Below, in pieces: positions 23,363 through 35,800 of a stretch of 64,000 nucleotides of DNA (its first letter is position 1; each line of letters starts with the position of its first letter). The notes beneath the pieces were generated by a model. It worked only from the letters and a program-made list of their open reading frames with translations, ran no database searches and was not told where the DNA came from. The stretch lies in NCBI GenBank assembly GCA_020465985.1, contig JAANYP010002086.1, forward strand, positions 50,341 through 114,340. The letters run 5' to 3'. Origin of the DNA: Centrapalus pauciflorus. Taxonomy: Eukaryota; Streptophyta; Magnoliopsida; Asterales; Asteraceae. Both the position numbers and the translations under genes were made by a program.

Positions 23363-23839
23363 CTGAAAACATTGTGAGTCAACAGTAAGCTAATTTGCTT
23401 AGTGAGATAACAGATTATGCATTCAACAAATATTTCTTTACAAGCATTGTGTAACCACGGGTAGTGTAAGCCCCAATGTATGTGAAAACAGGCAGTGCAA
23501 GCATGGGGTTGGCAGTTCAAATGCTGATCGGGGATGTGCCGAACCTGACCAGGATAACGAGTGGGATGATCAGTCCCCGACAGTGGCCTGCTGTCAGCCC
23601 CAGTCCAGGTCGCATCAGATTGTGAAGTAATGATCATTCAGCGCAAGCATGATGTAAATAGATGCACTTTCAAATGAACGCTGGCTACATGTGTGTTACA
23701 TGTCAAGTACGAGTGTGCATCATAACAACAAATCAATCATGAGTGCGAATTGATGTATATGAACAATGTGAACTTGCCATTGAATATGTAAACGTGAATG
23801 CAAAGACAATAAATGTTTGAATGATAATCTATTACTCAC
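23363..23839 (-). promoter_or_regulatory. Predicted LTR leader intron 2 (solo S)
   Basis: ATCACT|GTGAGTAATAG to AATGTTTTCAG|GCAAAG, 477 bases, with the hairpin about 22 bases upstream of the acceptor. Sequence between the sites is mostly unlike Gyp-1 or Gyp-3, so conservation is concentrated at the splice-like signals. Confidence 0.5.
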
Positions 23840-23964
23840 AGTGATTGGTATAGTGTATCGTGTCTCTGAATCAATGTGTGTTTTGATAACACCACAATGA
23901 TCTGTCAAGTCAGTGTAATAGTGAAGTTATGTCAGTAATTGCTTAAAACTTAAATTCTGAAAAT

Positions 23965-24265
23965 TAAGTATAATTGGATCTGAATTCGGACCACATCCGA
24001 ATTCGGATGGTCCGAATTGCAGTTGGTCCGAAACAGGGGTGGTCCGAATTGGGTAGATCCGAATTAAGTATTGATCCGAAATAGGGCAAGGTCCGAAATT
24101 GGTCAATATCCGAATTAGATTGAAGTCCAAATTAGGATACAGGTCCGAATTAGACAGGGTCCGGATTGGGTCTTTGGTCCGAAATGGGTTGGTCCGAATT
24201 GGGGTACGGGTCCGAACTGGGTATGGTCCGAACTCGGATGCTGGTCCGAACCGAGTTCATACTTA
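23965..24265. repeat. Palindromic array in solo S (GGTCCGAATT-type)
   Basis: About 22 imperfect units, mostly GGTCCGAA separated by 8-15 bases, lying between predicted donor 1 and acceptor 1. Confidence 0.88.
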
Positions 24266-25739
24266 GCAAAATTTTCAATATTTTCCAGAATTCGCTTTTT
24301 GACCATTTTTACATGTTTTTGTATCTAAAATTGCAGATATGAACTTAAATACACTATTTCAACTTATAACATGTCATAATGTACCAAAATTTCCACATTT
24401 GTGTCCATTTTTCAACAAGTCTCGAAGAACACACACACTAAAACACACACTAATTCCAAAATCATACATAGAGTGTGAATCTGATTATGAAATTTGGTCT
24501 ACTACAACATACATGTTCGATTTTAACATTACAACAATAATATCCAACATGCATTAACATTTGCATCACTAATCTTAAAAATCGGTTCCCATAAAAACCG
24601 AACCAAAACCATCAAAAATTGCAAGTTTTGAGTGAATCTTACCTCAAAGCGTTTGTTGTGTTGCTTATAGTTCCTTCCAAATCACTTGAATTCCGATTTT
24701 TAGCACTTGAATCCAACAAATCTCTGATTTTTGATGATGAAATTTGTGGGTTTTTAGAGAGAGAAAGAGAGAGAATCGAGAGAGTTAGAGAGAGAGTGAG
24801 TTTGTGGAAAATGAAAGAGTTTCCATCTTTTATTTGTCACTTCTCCCTATTTGCACATTATGCCCCTCAACTTCATATTTTCTTATTTAACTGATAATAT
24901 GATCAAAATTTGTTTGAATTGATACAATATTCCATTAATACAGTAATTAAGTCCTTAAAACTTGTAAATTACATATACTTAAAATTTGGGATGTTACACT
25001 TTAGTCGTGGTTATGTTGCCTTTATATATGATGCCTTTACCAATTAATCTACCCATTTCATTTTACTTCAATTCGTACGCATGACACTCACAACTTACTC
25101 TTATAACGTACAGTGTATCTTTCATGATTCCAATCTTATTAGTTATCATCTTTCCATAGTAGATTATTTGTTACTTCAACACTTAGGTTGAGATTTAATG
25201 ACCCTCATGTCCAACGTTATTTAAAACTCTTGATTCCTCATCTACGTTTATCATTATTATAATGATTTTTTAAAGTTATTTATTATCCACAGGGTCTACG
25301 ATTGTCGTTCCCCACAGTTGAGTTGTAGTAGTGTAACAATCATGGTTCATTATTCCTAAGTTTTATATCCCCGACTACTACATCAGTTTCGTATTGATTA
25401 GTCAATCTTTATTTCGTAATGTTCTATAGCATTACTAGTTGTCTTGTCATGTTAACCACATTTATCGTGGCTTTTGTTGCCCCACTTTCCCGTTATGTTT
25501 CACAATACACCCTTTGAGGTTCTTAATAGACATATAATTTTGTGAGTTTGTTAGATTTTCTTAATTGTGCACATACAAATAACACAAACACATAAGCACA
25601 TATATCTTGTTCATCCCTACCCAATCCTATGGTTCATACAAAAACATTATCCCGTATAGATCATAACTTATCTAGTAATCATTTCATCTTAAGGTTTAAG
25701 ACTAAGCACCTAAGGGTACGTAATTCACTTAAACCCTTT

Positions 25740-25750
25740 CTCTGATACCA
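25740..25750 (-). other. Gyp-4 primer binding site (initiator tRNA-Met)
   Basis: The minus strand reads TGGTATCAGAG one base from the LTR edge at 25752. It establishes that the right LTR is the 5' LTR and the element is minus-strand. Confidence 0.85.
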
Positions 25751-25771
25751 CTGAAAGGACCGCATATTTCT

Positions 25772-26312
25772 TAGGGGTGTAATCGAGCCGAGCCGAGTCG
25801 AGTATCACCAAGCTCGAGCTCGAACACGACAATAAAACTCGAGCTCGAAACTCGACTCGAGCTCGATCGAGCCTTAGTTTTGAAACTTGAGCTCGACTCG
25901 ATAAGCTACTCGATACTATCAAGCTAGGCTCGACTCGACTCGATTAAATTCGAGATAAAATAAATTTAAATATAAATACAAAATATTCAATCTAATTTTA
26001 TCCCAACAACAAATAAGAAGGGTAAATATATAAGAATGTAATTTTAGGTTTAGGATTATATAGTTTGATTTATATAAAGTGATAAAAAATATAATATCAC
26101 AAAGTTGAATGGTAAAAATGTAAACATGTAAACTCAAGTTCGATTAGGCTCGCGAGCCTATCGAGTAGGCTATTTTAATACTCGAGCTCGACTCGATTAC
26201 TACTCGAGTATTTCGAGCTCGAGCTCGGGTCGATTAACTGCGAGTCAATTTCGAGTTTTTTACGAGTCGATCCCGAGTAGCTCACGAGTTGTCTCGTCTC
26301 ATTTACACCCTA
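25772..26312. mobile_element. hAT-like MITE
   Basis: 541 bases with terminal inverted repeats TAGGGGTGTAA and TAGGGTGTAAA (right end read in reverse complement), flanked by an 8-base duplication with one mismatch (ATATTTCT / TTATTTCT). The ends are rich in CGAGCTCG and GACTCGA palindromes, a common feature of this MITE type in plants. It contains no transposase frame. Confidence 0.8.
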
Positions 26313-26804
26313 TTATTTCTAAAACTAAATTTCACCATTCACAATGCAATATACCAAAAAAAATACGAGGTAATTTAAAAATTACTAAAGTCATTCATCG
26401 ATAATGAGTTACATCAACCAGAGTACGCTAAATAAGTTTAAGTTTACATGCCAAGTCATCTAGGTGTCTACCCAACCCTCAAAAAGGCAGTACAAAGGTA
26501 ATAACGTCTCGGTCTATAAAATCCAGTTGTCTCATACTAGAGCCTTACCCTTATCAGCTCCACCTGAAATGTAAAGTCCCCACAACCGTGGTAAGTCGTC
26601 CCCTAGAAAGTAACAAGATTTAAAAACATAACAATACATATGTATATATGCATGAAATAGCAACGAAACATGATTTCAATAATTTCCTACGCGCCCCTCA
26701 TCCGACCTAGTGCTGGTTAAACCGTACAACCTCTCATCCGAGCTGATGCCGGTTTAACCAAAAACTTTGGGGCTAACCGACCCGGCCTACACTCGGTAGC
26801 GTCG

Positions 26805-29800
26805 TGATAAGTTCTATTTTGTTGTTATTTTCTCATCAAAACCTTTACATTTTAATGATTGCTTTACAATTAATTGGTTCTACTAATCATATTTTGCATT
26901 ACTAATGATAGGGCAAGAGTGGTGAAAGAAAGAAAAGAAAACAAGTCAAATATGCATAAGTACAATTCATTTGTTATTTGGTTTGCGCATCACTGAGTTG
27001 TACGGTTCAAGTGAACTAAGCAAGATCTCTTTGTGTGACAACATTTAGGGGGTGTTTGGTACAGAGAAATGGACACAGAGAAATGGAATTGACTACGTTT
27101 CTCTTGTTTGTTTGGAGCAGTGAATTAGAAAATGAGAATTACATCAATTCCTATTCTCTAGTTTTATTTCTCTCCTGTGAGTGAAGAAATGGAGAGAATT
27201 GGAAATTATAATTCTCTCGAAATCTCTCTAAAAAACACGGAGAGTTGGAGCTGAGAGCCTGAGACACCGCCTCCCCCCCCCCCCAAAACCCTGGTTTTCT
27301 CTTTCATTTGCACTTTACCAAATACTTTCCTACCATTTTCCACTCTGCCTCCTCTAGAAAATCGACGGGAGACCCTTTCTCCTACATTTTCAGGCGACGG
27401 TGACGGCAAGAGTCTCCTTCACAGATCTGCGTTCCCTCTCGACATTCCCTCTCGTTCACAGCGGCTTCTTCCACTCTTCAATATTCAGATCGATGGCGCC
27501 CTTTTCTCTCGTTCACAGCAGCTTCTTCCACTCTTCCTCCTTCTCATCGATCAAAGGTTTCTCTCTCTGTTTGATTTTTAGATTCTGATTATGATTAAAA
27601 CCATATTTCCAGATCTGGCTTTTGGGTTTAAACCCTAGATTTGAAAGGTCTCAGATTATGTTGTAGTTTCAGATATATGTTCAAAAATTGATTGCTTGAT
27701 TTTTTTTAATTTCAGATTTATGTTGTGGCCTTCAAAAAGTATTGTTCAAACATAACTATCTCAGATTACATACATGAGGTAGTATTTCTTATGAAATTGT
27801 TTGATTACGTATGTGTTTTATAAAGTTGTTGTTATAAATATCAAATTTGTTTTATGAATTTGTTGTTATAATCTTGAATTTGTTTTATGAATCTCAGATT
27901 TAATATATAAACTTGTTATAAATCTCAGATTACATACATGTTGTGTAAGCTTGTTTATATATTCTTGGTTCTTGTTAAATATATATATTCTTGGTTCTTG
28001 TTATATATATTATTGATTCTTGTTAAATCTCATATTGTTATTTATTTTAATTTGTGATGAAATCTCAGATTGTTGTTTATATATATGAACTAGTAGTTTA
28101 AACATGACTGTAGGAATAGTGAACTTAGCAGGTTATATGTCACTTGGTCATGCTATCTACTTTGTTTGGAGGTTGTTTCTCAACATATTATTGATATTTT
28201 TTATAACATTTTCAGGTTCAATTGTTGCAATGGTTTTATGGATCTTAGCTTTGTGTGTGTGTATGCATATGTATATATAGTCTATTGTTTCTTTAAAGAT
28301 ATTTTCATGAAAATGGGATGATTCTTTGTCCATGACTGTGGATTTATTAGTGGACATATGGGGTACCAAGCTTACAATTCATCCAAGTGCCTTAACACTT
28401 GGTATCAAGATCACCCTGGGTTCAAACCTGTGCAATATTTGCTGCAATTATGAAGGAACACCTTTGCATTTTATGTGCACACATTTGTTGTGATGTAGAT
28501 ATGTGCTACTAGTTAACTCAAAGGAACACCTTTGCATTTTATGTGCACATATTTGCTGCAATTATAAAGTGGAATCTGCAAGTGATTGGAGTGGTAAGTA
28601 ATGTACTCTTTGGTCTTTGTTCATTCTTAACCAATCCTGAAATTATGAAGGCTTATTTCTGTGGGTTCTGGACCTTTCAAAAGTCTTCTTTTTTACATTT
28701 GTGGAATGAACATTGATCATGTAACTGAAGATAAGATATGTTATGATGCACAGGGTGAGTGAAAATTTTGATCCTGGAATGGCTTCTTGCATGTTCTTTC
28801 GGAGGTCCTGTAGTTTTGTCGAACCAATCGGGAATTCGAAGGCATTCTTGTTCGTGTACTTTCTCGATGCTATGGGAGTCAAAGAGCACGACATAAAAGA
28901 GAACGAAACAAAATGTGAAAAAGGAAAACCAGTTTGCTTCACATAAAGCGTTGTTCCGTTTTCTTTGACATCGAGTGTTTAACGAGCATCTTCAAGCTTT
29001 TTATGAATTTGTTTGATGTATCTAAGCTTGTTTATGAGATTGTAGGTGCGATGACACTTGTTATGTAAATCTCGTTTGTAAATCACACTTGTTATGTAAA
29101 AGCTTGTTTGATGTAAATATATAATAATTATTATTTTTTTGATTTGAATAAGCAATTGTTGTGAAAAAAATTATGATTGCAAATAATAAAGTTCATAGAA
29201 TTCTCTACTGAACTCTTTGTTTGTACCAAACAAGAGACATGATGCTCTGTTACAAATCTCTGCTGAATTCTCTGTTCTACGAAATAGAGGAATCAATTCT
29301 CTTTCTCCAGACCAATTCCATTTCTCTTCATTTCCATTCTCTGTTGTCATTTCTCTACAATTCCATTCTCTGTACCAAACGCACCATTAAAAGGACTGAA
29401 AAAAAAAACAAAAAGGGGGAAAAGAGACGTGGTACAGTGGTGACAAAAAGGGTTTTTTCTAACCCTTTTATTTGGTCTTTTTCTTGGTGGGACACAGCAG
29501 ACTAAAAGGGAGAAAAGAAGAAGACGAAGCAATTTTTTTTTGGAGCGCAACTGTATTTTGATTTTTATTTCCAGAGTTCTTCATTTTATTTTTGTAATCG
29601 CATTCAAGTATGAGTAGCTAATTTCGATTTTCTAGTAATGGATTTGTAGTCGGTTTATTTCAAGATTGTATTGAGAGTTTGGATATGTTTCTTGTTGGTT
29701 CCAGTTACGAAAGTTTGTTTGAATTTATTCACCATTAATGCATTCAATTTAATTTGGCCTGATGATTGTTTGCCTCAGTTTTGAGTTGTTAATCAAAAGT

Positions 29801-30195
29801 AGGGATACATAATTGTTCTTGATTGTGATAAAAGTAACAATAACACTTTGGATTATTATTAGCCGGTTCAATTTTGTGTTAAAAGCTTTCGTAATATGGT
29901 TATACAATTAGGCTACTAATCGTTAACCACAATTGGTGTTTATTTGAACCTTAATGCGATTGGTAACTTAATTTTTATCAATACTAGAATTTGTTAACTG
30001 ATCAGGGGTTAATTATGTGCTTTGCAAGTTAATCTATTATTTTGAATAAATAGGATAGTGATGCTTGTTATTGTCTATGATCAATCTGGAATCATAAAAG
30101 AATTCATTTTAAATAAGTCTATTATATATAATCTTGAATTGAAGTCGAGTACCATCCATTGCTAGAAGCTCCTTACGATTGTTTTCTTTAGTAAT
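26805..30195 (+). repeat. Ath LTR A, interrupted and 3'-truncated
   Basis: 26805-27047 and 29387-30195 match LTR B from TGATAAGTTCTATTTT through GAAGCTCCTTACGATT. The match stops at TTTAGTAATGAATTG, where the internal tail begins. TGAATTG also occurs at the matching point of the right tail, so the deletion joined short homologies. Confidence 0.88.
27048..29386. mobile_element. Non-autonomous PIF/Harbinger-like element, 2.3 kb
   Basis: The ends GGGGGTGTTTGGTACAGAGA and, in reverse complement, TGGTGCGTTTGGTACAGAGA are inverted repeats. The target duplication is TTA (27045-27047, 29387-29389) and LTR B gives the empty site. TTA duplication and GTTTGGT ends fit PIF/Harbinger. No transposase is seen. 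The interior has GC-richer, gene-like stretches: a CT-rich block with ATGGCGCCC at 27493 and a 67-codon frame at 28743-28946 ending KGKPVCFT. These may be captured host sequence, but I cannot name a source. Confidence 0.78.
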
Positions 30196-30402
30196 GAATT
30201 GTGTGTTCTAATTTACCCTTCGTGAGAGTTCGCGTGATTAGCTTGCGTCTTTTTGTTTGGGTATGCTCCTTGATTGTTTTTTTGTCGCAAATCTTGAGTT
30301 CATTAAATGCTATACGTGTTGATGTTTCGTCTGATTGTCTCATCACAACATGCTAACCTATGTCATTGCCGAGACGGACAATGAATTAAGTGTGGGGGTG
30401 TT
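30196..30402 (+). repeat. Duplicated tail of the Ath internal domain, with polypurine tract
   Basis: The segment is nearly identical to 46466-46670 (TTCTAATTTACCCTTCGTG through GACGGACAATGAATTAAG) and ends AGTGTGGGGGTGTT directly before LTR B. A polypurine tract here shows that LTR B was once a 3' LTR of an upstream unit. Confidence 0.88.
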
Positions 30403-31657
30403 TGATAAGTTCTATTTTGTTGTTATATTCTCATCAAAACCTTTACATTTTAATACTTGTTTTACAATTAATTGGTCCTACTAATCATATTTTTCATTAC
30501 TAATGATAGGGCAAGAGTGGTGAAAGAAAGAAAAGAAAACAAGTCAAATATGCATAAGTACAATTCATTTGTTATTTGGTCTGCGCATCACTGAGTAATA
30601 CGGTACAAGTGAACTAAGCAAGATCTCTTTGTGTGACAACATTTAAAGGAATGAAAAAAAAAAAAACAGAAAGGGGGGAAAGAGACGTTGTACAGTGGTG
30701 ACAAAAAGGGTTTTTTTAAACCCTTTTACTTGGTCTTTTTCTTGGTGGGACGCAGCAGACGAAAAGGGAGAAAAGAAGAAGACGGAGAAGTTTTTTTTGG
30801 AGTGCAACTCGATTTCGATTTTTATTTCCAGATTTCATCATTTTATTTTTGTAATCGCATTCAGGTATGAGTAGCTAATTTCGATTTTCTAGTAATGGAT
30901 TTGTAGTCGGTTTATTTCAAGATTGTATTGAGACTTTGGATATGTTTCCTGTTGGTTCCAATTACGAAAGTTTGTTTGAATTTCTTCACCATTGATGCAT
31001 TCAATTTAATTTGGCCAGTTGATTGTTTGCATCAATTTTGAGTTGTTAATCAAAATTAGGGATACGTAATTGTTCTTGATTGTGATAAAAGTAACAATTA
31101 ACACTTTGGATTGTTATTAGGTGGTTCAATTTTGTGTTAAAAGCTTTAGTAATATAGTTATACAATTAGGTTACTGATTGTTAACCAGGATTGGTGTTTA
31201 TTTGAATGTTAATGCGATTGGTAGCTTAATTTTTATGTTCGATACTAGAATTTTGTTAACTGATCAGTGGTTAATTATGTGATTTGCAAGTTAGTCTATT
31301 TTTTGAATAAACAGGATAGTGATGCTTGTTATTTATTGTCTATGATCAATCTGGAATCATAAAAGAATTCTTGGTAAATAAGTCTATGATATATAATCTT
31401 GAATTGAAGTCGAGTACCATCCATTGCTAGAAGCTCCTTACGATTCTTTTCTTTGGTAATTTCATCACGTATTTTTATTATTTCAAACCTTTTTAACACC
31501 CCCTTATACCATTTTTCAATAATCTGCATTCAACAAGTTTCGGCAATAACATTAAAGTCTGAGTCTCTGTGGGATCGACCCTACTTATCACTATCACAAT
31601 TTATTTTGAGTTAGAGATTTTAGGAATTATTAATTTTGGTGGATTCGACACCTATCA
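30403..31657 (+). repeat. Ath LTR B
   Basis: 1,255 bases from TGATAAG to CCTATCA, closely matching LTR C (46671-47928). It is followed at once by the primer site. Confidence 0.92.
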
Positions 31658-31663
31658 AAATTT

Positions 31664-31681
31664 TGGCGCCGTTGCCGGGGA
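31664..31681 (+). other. Ath primer binding site (tRNA-Asp type)
   Basis: TGGCGCCGTTGCCGGGGA follows LTR B after six bases. This is the primer site typical of Athila/Tat elements and differs from the tRNA-Met site used by the other elements here. Confidence 0.88.
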
Positions 31682-31702
31682 CTCGGCAAAATTAACTGTT
31701 TT

Positions 31703-33240
31703 ATGCGAAGAGATTTACGTGCAGGTTTACCATTACCAATAAATCCAGAAATTGGAAGAACTGCTAGAAAGCTAAGGAAACAAGCTAAGCTTCGGAAGAG
31801 GCAAGGCGAGTCGACTTCGTCACCTGTTGTCAATATCTGGCAAGACATCGAGCTTTCAAGTGATTCTGACGACCAAAGAGAGTCATTTGAAGAAGAATCA
31901 GTTCACACAGACGAGAACGAGCCATTTCAGATGGCAAACGAGCGCACTTTAAGACAATAGGCAGCACCCGATGTCACACAACAACCATTATGTATCACTT
32001 ATCCCAACGAAGAGGTAGGTACTGATTTAAAATCTGGACTAATTCATTTGTTGCATCGTTTTCATGGTCTAGATAATGAAGATCTGGGTCAAGCACCTCA
32101 AGGAATTCCACATAGTTTGCTCAAGCATGAATCCTAATGGTACCATTGAGGACAATCTCAAATTAAGGGCATTCCCCTTCTCCTTAAACGACCGTGCTAA
32201 GGGTTGGTTGTTCTACCTTCCACCGGGAAGCATCACCACATGAGCAGTGATGGCTCGTGCATTCTTGGACAAGTTATTTCCAGCATCTAAAGCCTTTGGG
32301 CATAGGAGAGATATTTCAGGGATCAAGCAACAGAATTCAAAATCTTTATACGAATATTGGGAGCCTTTCAAACGATTATGTGTAAGTTGTCCACAACATG
32401 GTATATCTGATCAACTATTAATCCAATATTTTTATGAAGGTTTGCTTCCAATGGAGAGAAAGATGCTAGATGCATCTAGTTCTGGGGCAATTGTGTACAA
32501 GACACCAACTGAAGCATGAAACTTGATATCTGTCATGGTTGAAAATTCTCAACAATTTAGCACGCGAAACGACATGAGTAGAGGTGTTAATGAGGTATAA
32601 GTCACGCCCCTAGAAACTAAATATTCTGATTTGGCTAACCTTGTTAAGCAGATGGCAGTAACAAACTCGCAACTAAACCAAGGAGCACAACAAGTAATGA
32701 CATGTGGTATATGTGCAATGGTCAGCCATCCCATCGATATGTGTCCTACCCTTCAAGTTCAAGAATCACCAGAAGAAGTGAGTGCCGTGGCCAATTACCA
32801 TGGTTCTTCAAGTCGAGGCTATGATCCATACTCAAACACATACAATCCAGGTTGGCGTGATCATCCGAACTTCAGTTATGCTCAGAGACCAAATCAAGCT
32901 CAATTTCAGTTGAAACTTCCATTTTAGCATCAACAATTCCAACCAAGGCCTCAGTTTCAACAACCACAACCTCCCCCCGCTCAAGCTTCTAGCTATTTAG
33001 GTACGAGCCTTGAAGATATTGTTAAATCATTAGCTAATAGTCTTCTTGAATTCAAACAGGAAACTCGCACCAGTATTCAGAATTTGGAGAATCAAGTTGG
33101 ACGCCTTGTGAACAAAAGAAAGCTCCCTTCACAAACTGAGACCAACCCAAAGGAGAATGTTAGTGCAGTTACTTTGCGAAGTGGGAAAGAGTTAAAGGAA
33201 GGAGTGAGCAAGAAGAAAAGGGTTTGAGATGAGGAGGAAG
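31703..33240 (+). pseudogene. Ath gag relic
   Basis: It begins RRDLRAGLPLPIN and continues with an acidic segment DIELSSDSDDQRESFEEE to a TAG at 31958. Later pieces show the capsid-like FPFSLNDRAKGWLFYLP, MARAFLDKLFPASKA and EYWEPFKRLCVSCPQHG, and a CCHC zinc knuckle CGICAMVSHPIDMC (near 32703-32744). A proline/glutamine-rich region and a coiled-coil-like SLLEFKQETRTSIQNLENQV follow. At least five stops or shifts break it (for example TGA near 32240 and 32517, TAA near 32597, TAG near 32925). Gag would form the particle and bind RNA. Confidence 0.88.
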
Positions 33241-33376
33241 AAACAGAACTTAATCTGAAAGAGGATAAAGTTCAGAAAGCACCTGATGTCATATTCCAAA
33301 TCCACCATTTCCTGGACGTTTTGAATGTTCCAAGAAAGAGCATGAGGAGAAACAGATTCTTGATACTTTTCGAAAG

Positions 33377-33940
33377 GTGCAGGTAAATGCAATAAAGCAA
33401 GTGCCTAGATATGCAAAGTTTTTAAAGAAATTGTGCACTTATAAAAGGAAGCTAAAAGGGGATGAAAAGATAAATATGAGTCGAAATGTATCTGCTATTT
33501 TACAAAAGAAACTACCACCTAAGTGTTCGGACCCGGGCATGTTGACTATACCTTGTAAAGTGGGCAATGTCTCGGTCAATAATGTTAGGTTGGATTTAGG
33601 GGCATAGATTAATGTAATGCCTTCTTCACTTTATTTTTGTTAAATTATTGCCCTCTAAAACCAACTGGTGTAGTTATTCAACTAGCAGATAAGTCAAATA
33701 TTTATCCAAAGGGTGTCTTAGAGGATGTATTAGTTCAGGTGAATGAATTGGTTTTTCCTGCAGATTTTTATGTTACTGATATGGAGGAGAACAATACCTC
33801 CAAGTCAGGAACGATATTGCTAGGAAGACCATTCGTAAAAACCTCTAAGACAAAGATAGATGTTCATGATGGTAATCTAACCATGGAATTTGATGGCGAG
33901 ATCATAAAGTTTAATATATATGATGCCATGAGATACCCAA
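33377..33940 (+). pseudogene. Ath protease relic
   Basis: YAKFLKKLCTYKRKL and LPPKCSDPGMLTIPC precede the retroviral-type aspartic protease motif, here LDLGA followed by TAG where Athila elements have serine, then INVMPSSLY. Continuing sequence (NIYPKGVLEDVLVQV, FPADFYVTDM, ILLGRPFVKT) is the normal protease C-terminal half. The stop at the active site would abolish pol synthesis. Confidence 0.85.
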
Positions 33941-35800
33941 GTGATATGTCTTCTCTATGCTTCGTTGATGTGGTTGAACCTCTTTCTCATGATATGTTTG
34001 ATTCCTCTAACCAAGATGTGTTAGAAGTGATTCGGAGCAGGGATTTAAATGTTGCAAGCCTCAAGAAGCTTGCCAAAGCTTATGATTTAAGTGCAAAATT
34101 TTCCGAGATGGTTTCATGGATGGAGCATGAAAAAAAGCCAAGGTATGAAGTTTCCAAGCTAGAATTTCCTACCACTTACACAAAACTTTCACCTTCTATT
34201 GTGCAGCCTCCAGAACTTGAGTTAAAGCCACTGCCGGACCATTTAAAGTATGCATTTTTGGGTTCCGGAGACACACTCCCGGTTATCATCTCTGCTGCAC
34301 TTTCACTCAAAGAGGAAGATGACTTGATAATAGTCTTAAAAGATCATAAAGAGGCTATCGGGTGGACAATAGCCGACATCAAAGGACGGAGCCCAACTTT
34401 GTGCAAACACAAGATCTTACTAGAAGAGGAGTTCAAACCATTTCGTGAGGCACAAAGACGATTAAATCCACCGAAAATGGACGTGGTAAAAAAGGAGATT
34501 CTTAAGCTATTGGATGCCGGTATAATCTATCCAATCTCTGATAGCAAATGGGTAAGCCCCATTCAGGTAGTTCCTAAGACATCTGGGATTATTGTGGTTC
34601 AAAATGTCGAAGGTGAGTTGGTGCACACTCGTATTCAAAACGGGTGGCAGGTATGTATAGATTATCGTAAATTAAATGCATCAACTAGGAAAGATCACTT
34701 TCCCCTTCCATTTATAGATCAAATGCTTGAACATCTAGTTGGCCGTACTCACTATTGTTTTTTGGATGGTTATTCAGGTTTTCATCAGATTCCAGTTGCA
34801 CCTAAAGATAAAGAAAAGACCACATTCACTTGCTCGTTCGGCAGCTTTGCCTATCGAAGGATGCCTTTTGGTCTTTGCAATGCACCTGCAACCTTTCAAA
34901 GATGTATGGTAAGCATCTTTTCAGACTATGTAGAGAGCATCATAGAGGTTTTTATGGACGATTTTACTGTTCATGGTGACTCTTTTAATTCATGTCTAGT
35001 AAATCTTACTAAAATTTTTAAGAGGTGTATTCAAACCAATCTGGTCTTGAACTTTGAGAAGTGTCATTTTATGGTTAACCAAGGCATTGCGTTAGCCCAT
35101 GTTGTTTCTGAAAAGGGGATTGAGGTTGATAAATCAAAAGTTGATGTTATAAAAAGTTTACCTTACCCCTCGAGTGTTAGAGAAGTACGTTCTTTCCTTG
35201 GACATGCGGGCTTCTACCGTCGATTTATAAAGGACTTCACTAAGATCACTTGTCCTTTATGTGAGCTACTACAAAAAGAGGTAGACTTTGACTTCAGTGA
35301 GGTATGTAAGAGTTCTTTTGACTTGTTAATATATATGCTAACTTCTACTCCAATCATTCAACCACCTAATTGGCAATTGCCTTTTGAAATAATGTGTGAT
35401 GCTAGTAATCATGCCATTGGTGCGATATTAGGGCAAAAAGATGGTAAGAACTCTCATGTTATTTACTATGCTTCTCGGTCACTCGATAGTGCTCAATGCA
35501 ACTACTCAACTACTGAAAAGGAGTTGTTAGCAGTTGTATTCGCTTTAGAAAAGTTCATATCATATTTGCTTGGTACTATAGTGATAATGTATTCTGATCA
35601 TGCAGCGTTAAAGTATCTGATGAAGCCATAACTCATTAGGTGGATGCTACTGCTCCAGGAATTTAACTTGGAAATCAGAGACAAAAGTGGAGCAGAAAAT
35701 CTTGTAGCTGATCACCTAAGTCGACTTGTTTTAGACGGAGAGCCAGCCCCACATGCAGATGATTTTCCCGCTAAGCATCTTTTTTCTCTTGCACAAGAAC
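33941..35800 (+). pseudogene. Ath reverse transcriptase and RNase H
   Basis: Open from 33637 to 35631 (664 codons including protease end). RT landmarks: EAQRRLNPPKMDVVKKEI, WVSPIQVVPK, VCIDYRKLNASTRKDHFPLPF, FLDGYSGFHQI, RMPFGLCNAPATFQRC and the active-site VFMDDFTVHG, then GHAGFYRRFIKDF. RNase H shows MCDASNHAIGAIL, TTEKELLAVVFA and YSDHAALKYL, then a TAA after LMKP, and resumes with FNLEIRDKSGAENLVADHLSRL. This is the longest intact enzyme region in the window and lacks only one codon of continuity to the end of RNase H. Confidence 0.93.

Larger units (their letters stand above)
23067..24998 (-). repeat. Solo Gypsy LTR S
   Basis: 1,932 bases bounded by TGTGACGCCCTC and GGGATGTTACA with no coding sequence on either side. 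In minus orientation it has a GAGAGA/CTCTCT start region (24750-24800), donor TTGAG|GTAAGA at 24642, palindromic CCGAATTCGG array, acceptor TTGACAG|A at 23902, exon 23840-23901, donor CACT|GTGAGTA at 23839, a TAAGC-AAATTA-GCTTA hairpin and acceptor GTTTTCAG|G at 23363. I could not find a clean target duplication. Confidence 0.8.
20987..25739 (-). other. Gyp-4 internal region, no coding capacity seen
   Basis: About 2.8 kb of own sequence once solo LTR S is removed. It is T-rich on the plus strand and has no frame above about 80 codons. I recognise no gag, protease, RT or integrase motif on either strand. With LTRs of about 2.5 kb and a primer site, this fits a large non-autonomous derivative (LARD-like) or a very decayed element. 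Confidence 0.55.

Noticed and set aside
23067..24998. Target site duplication for solo LTR S
   Set aside because: The 5 bases on each side (TTTTG and CTTTA) do not match under either plausible end choice.
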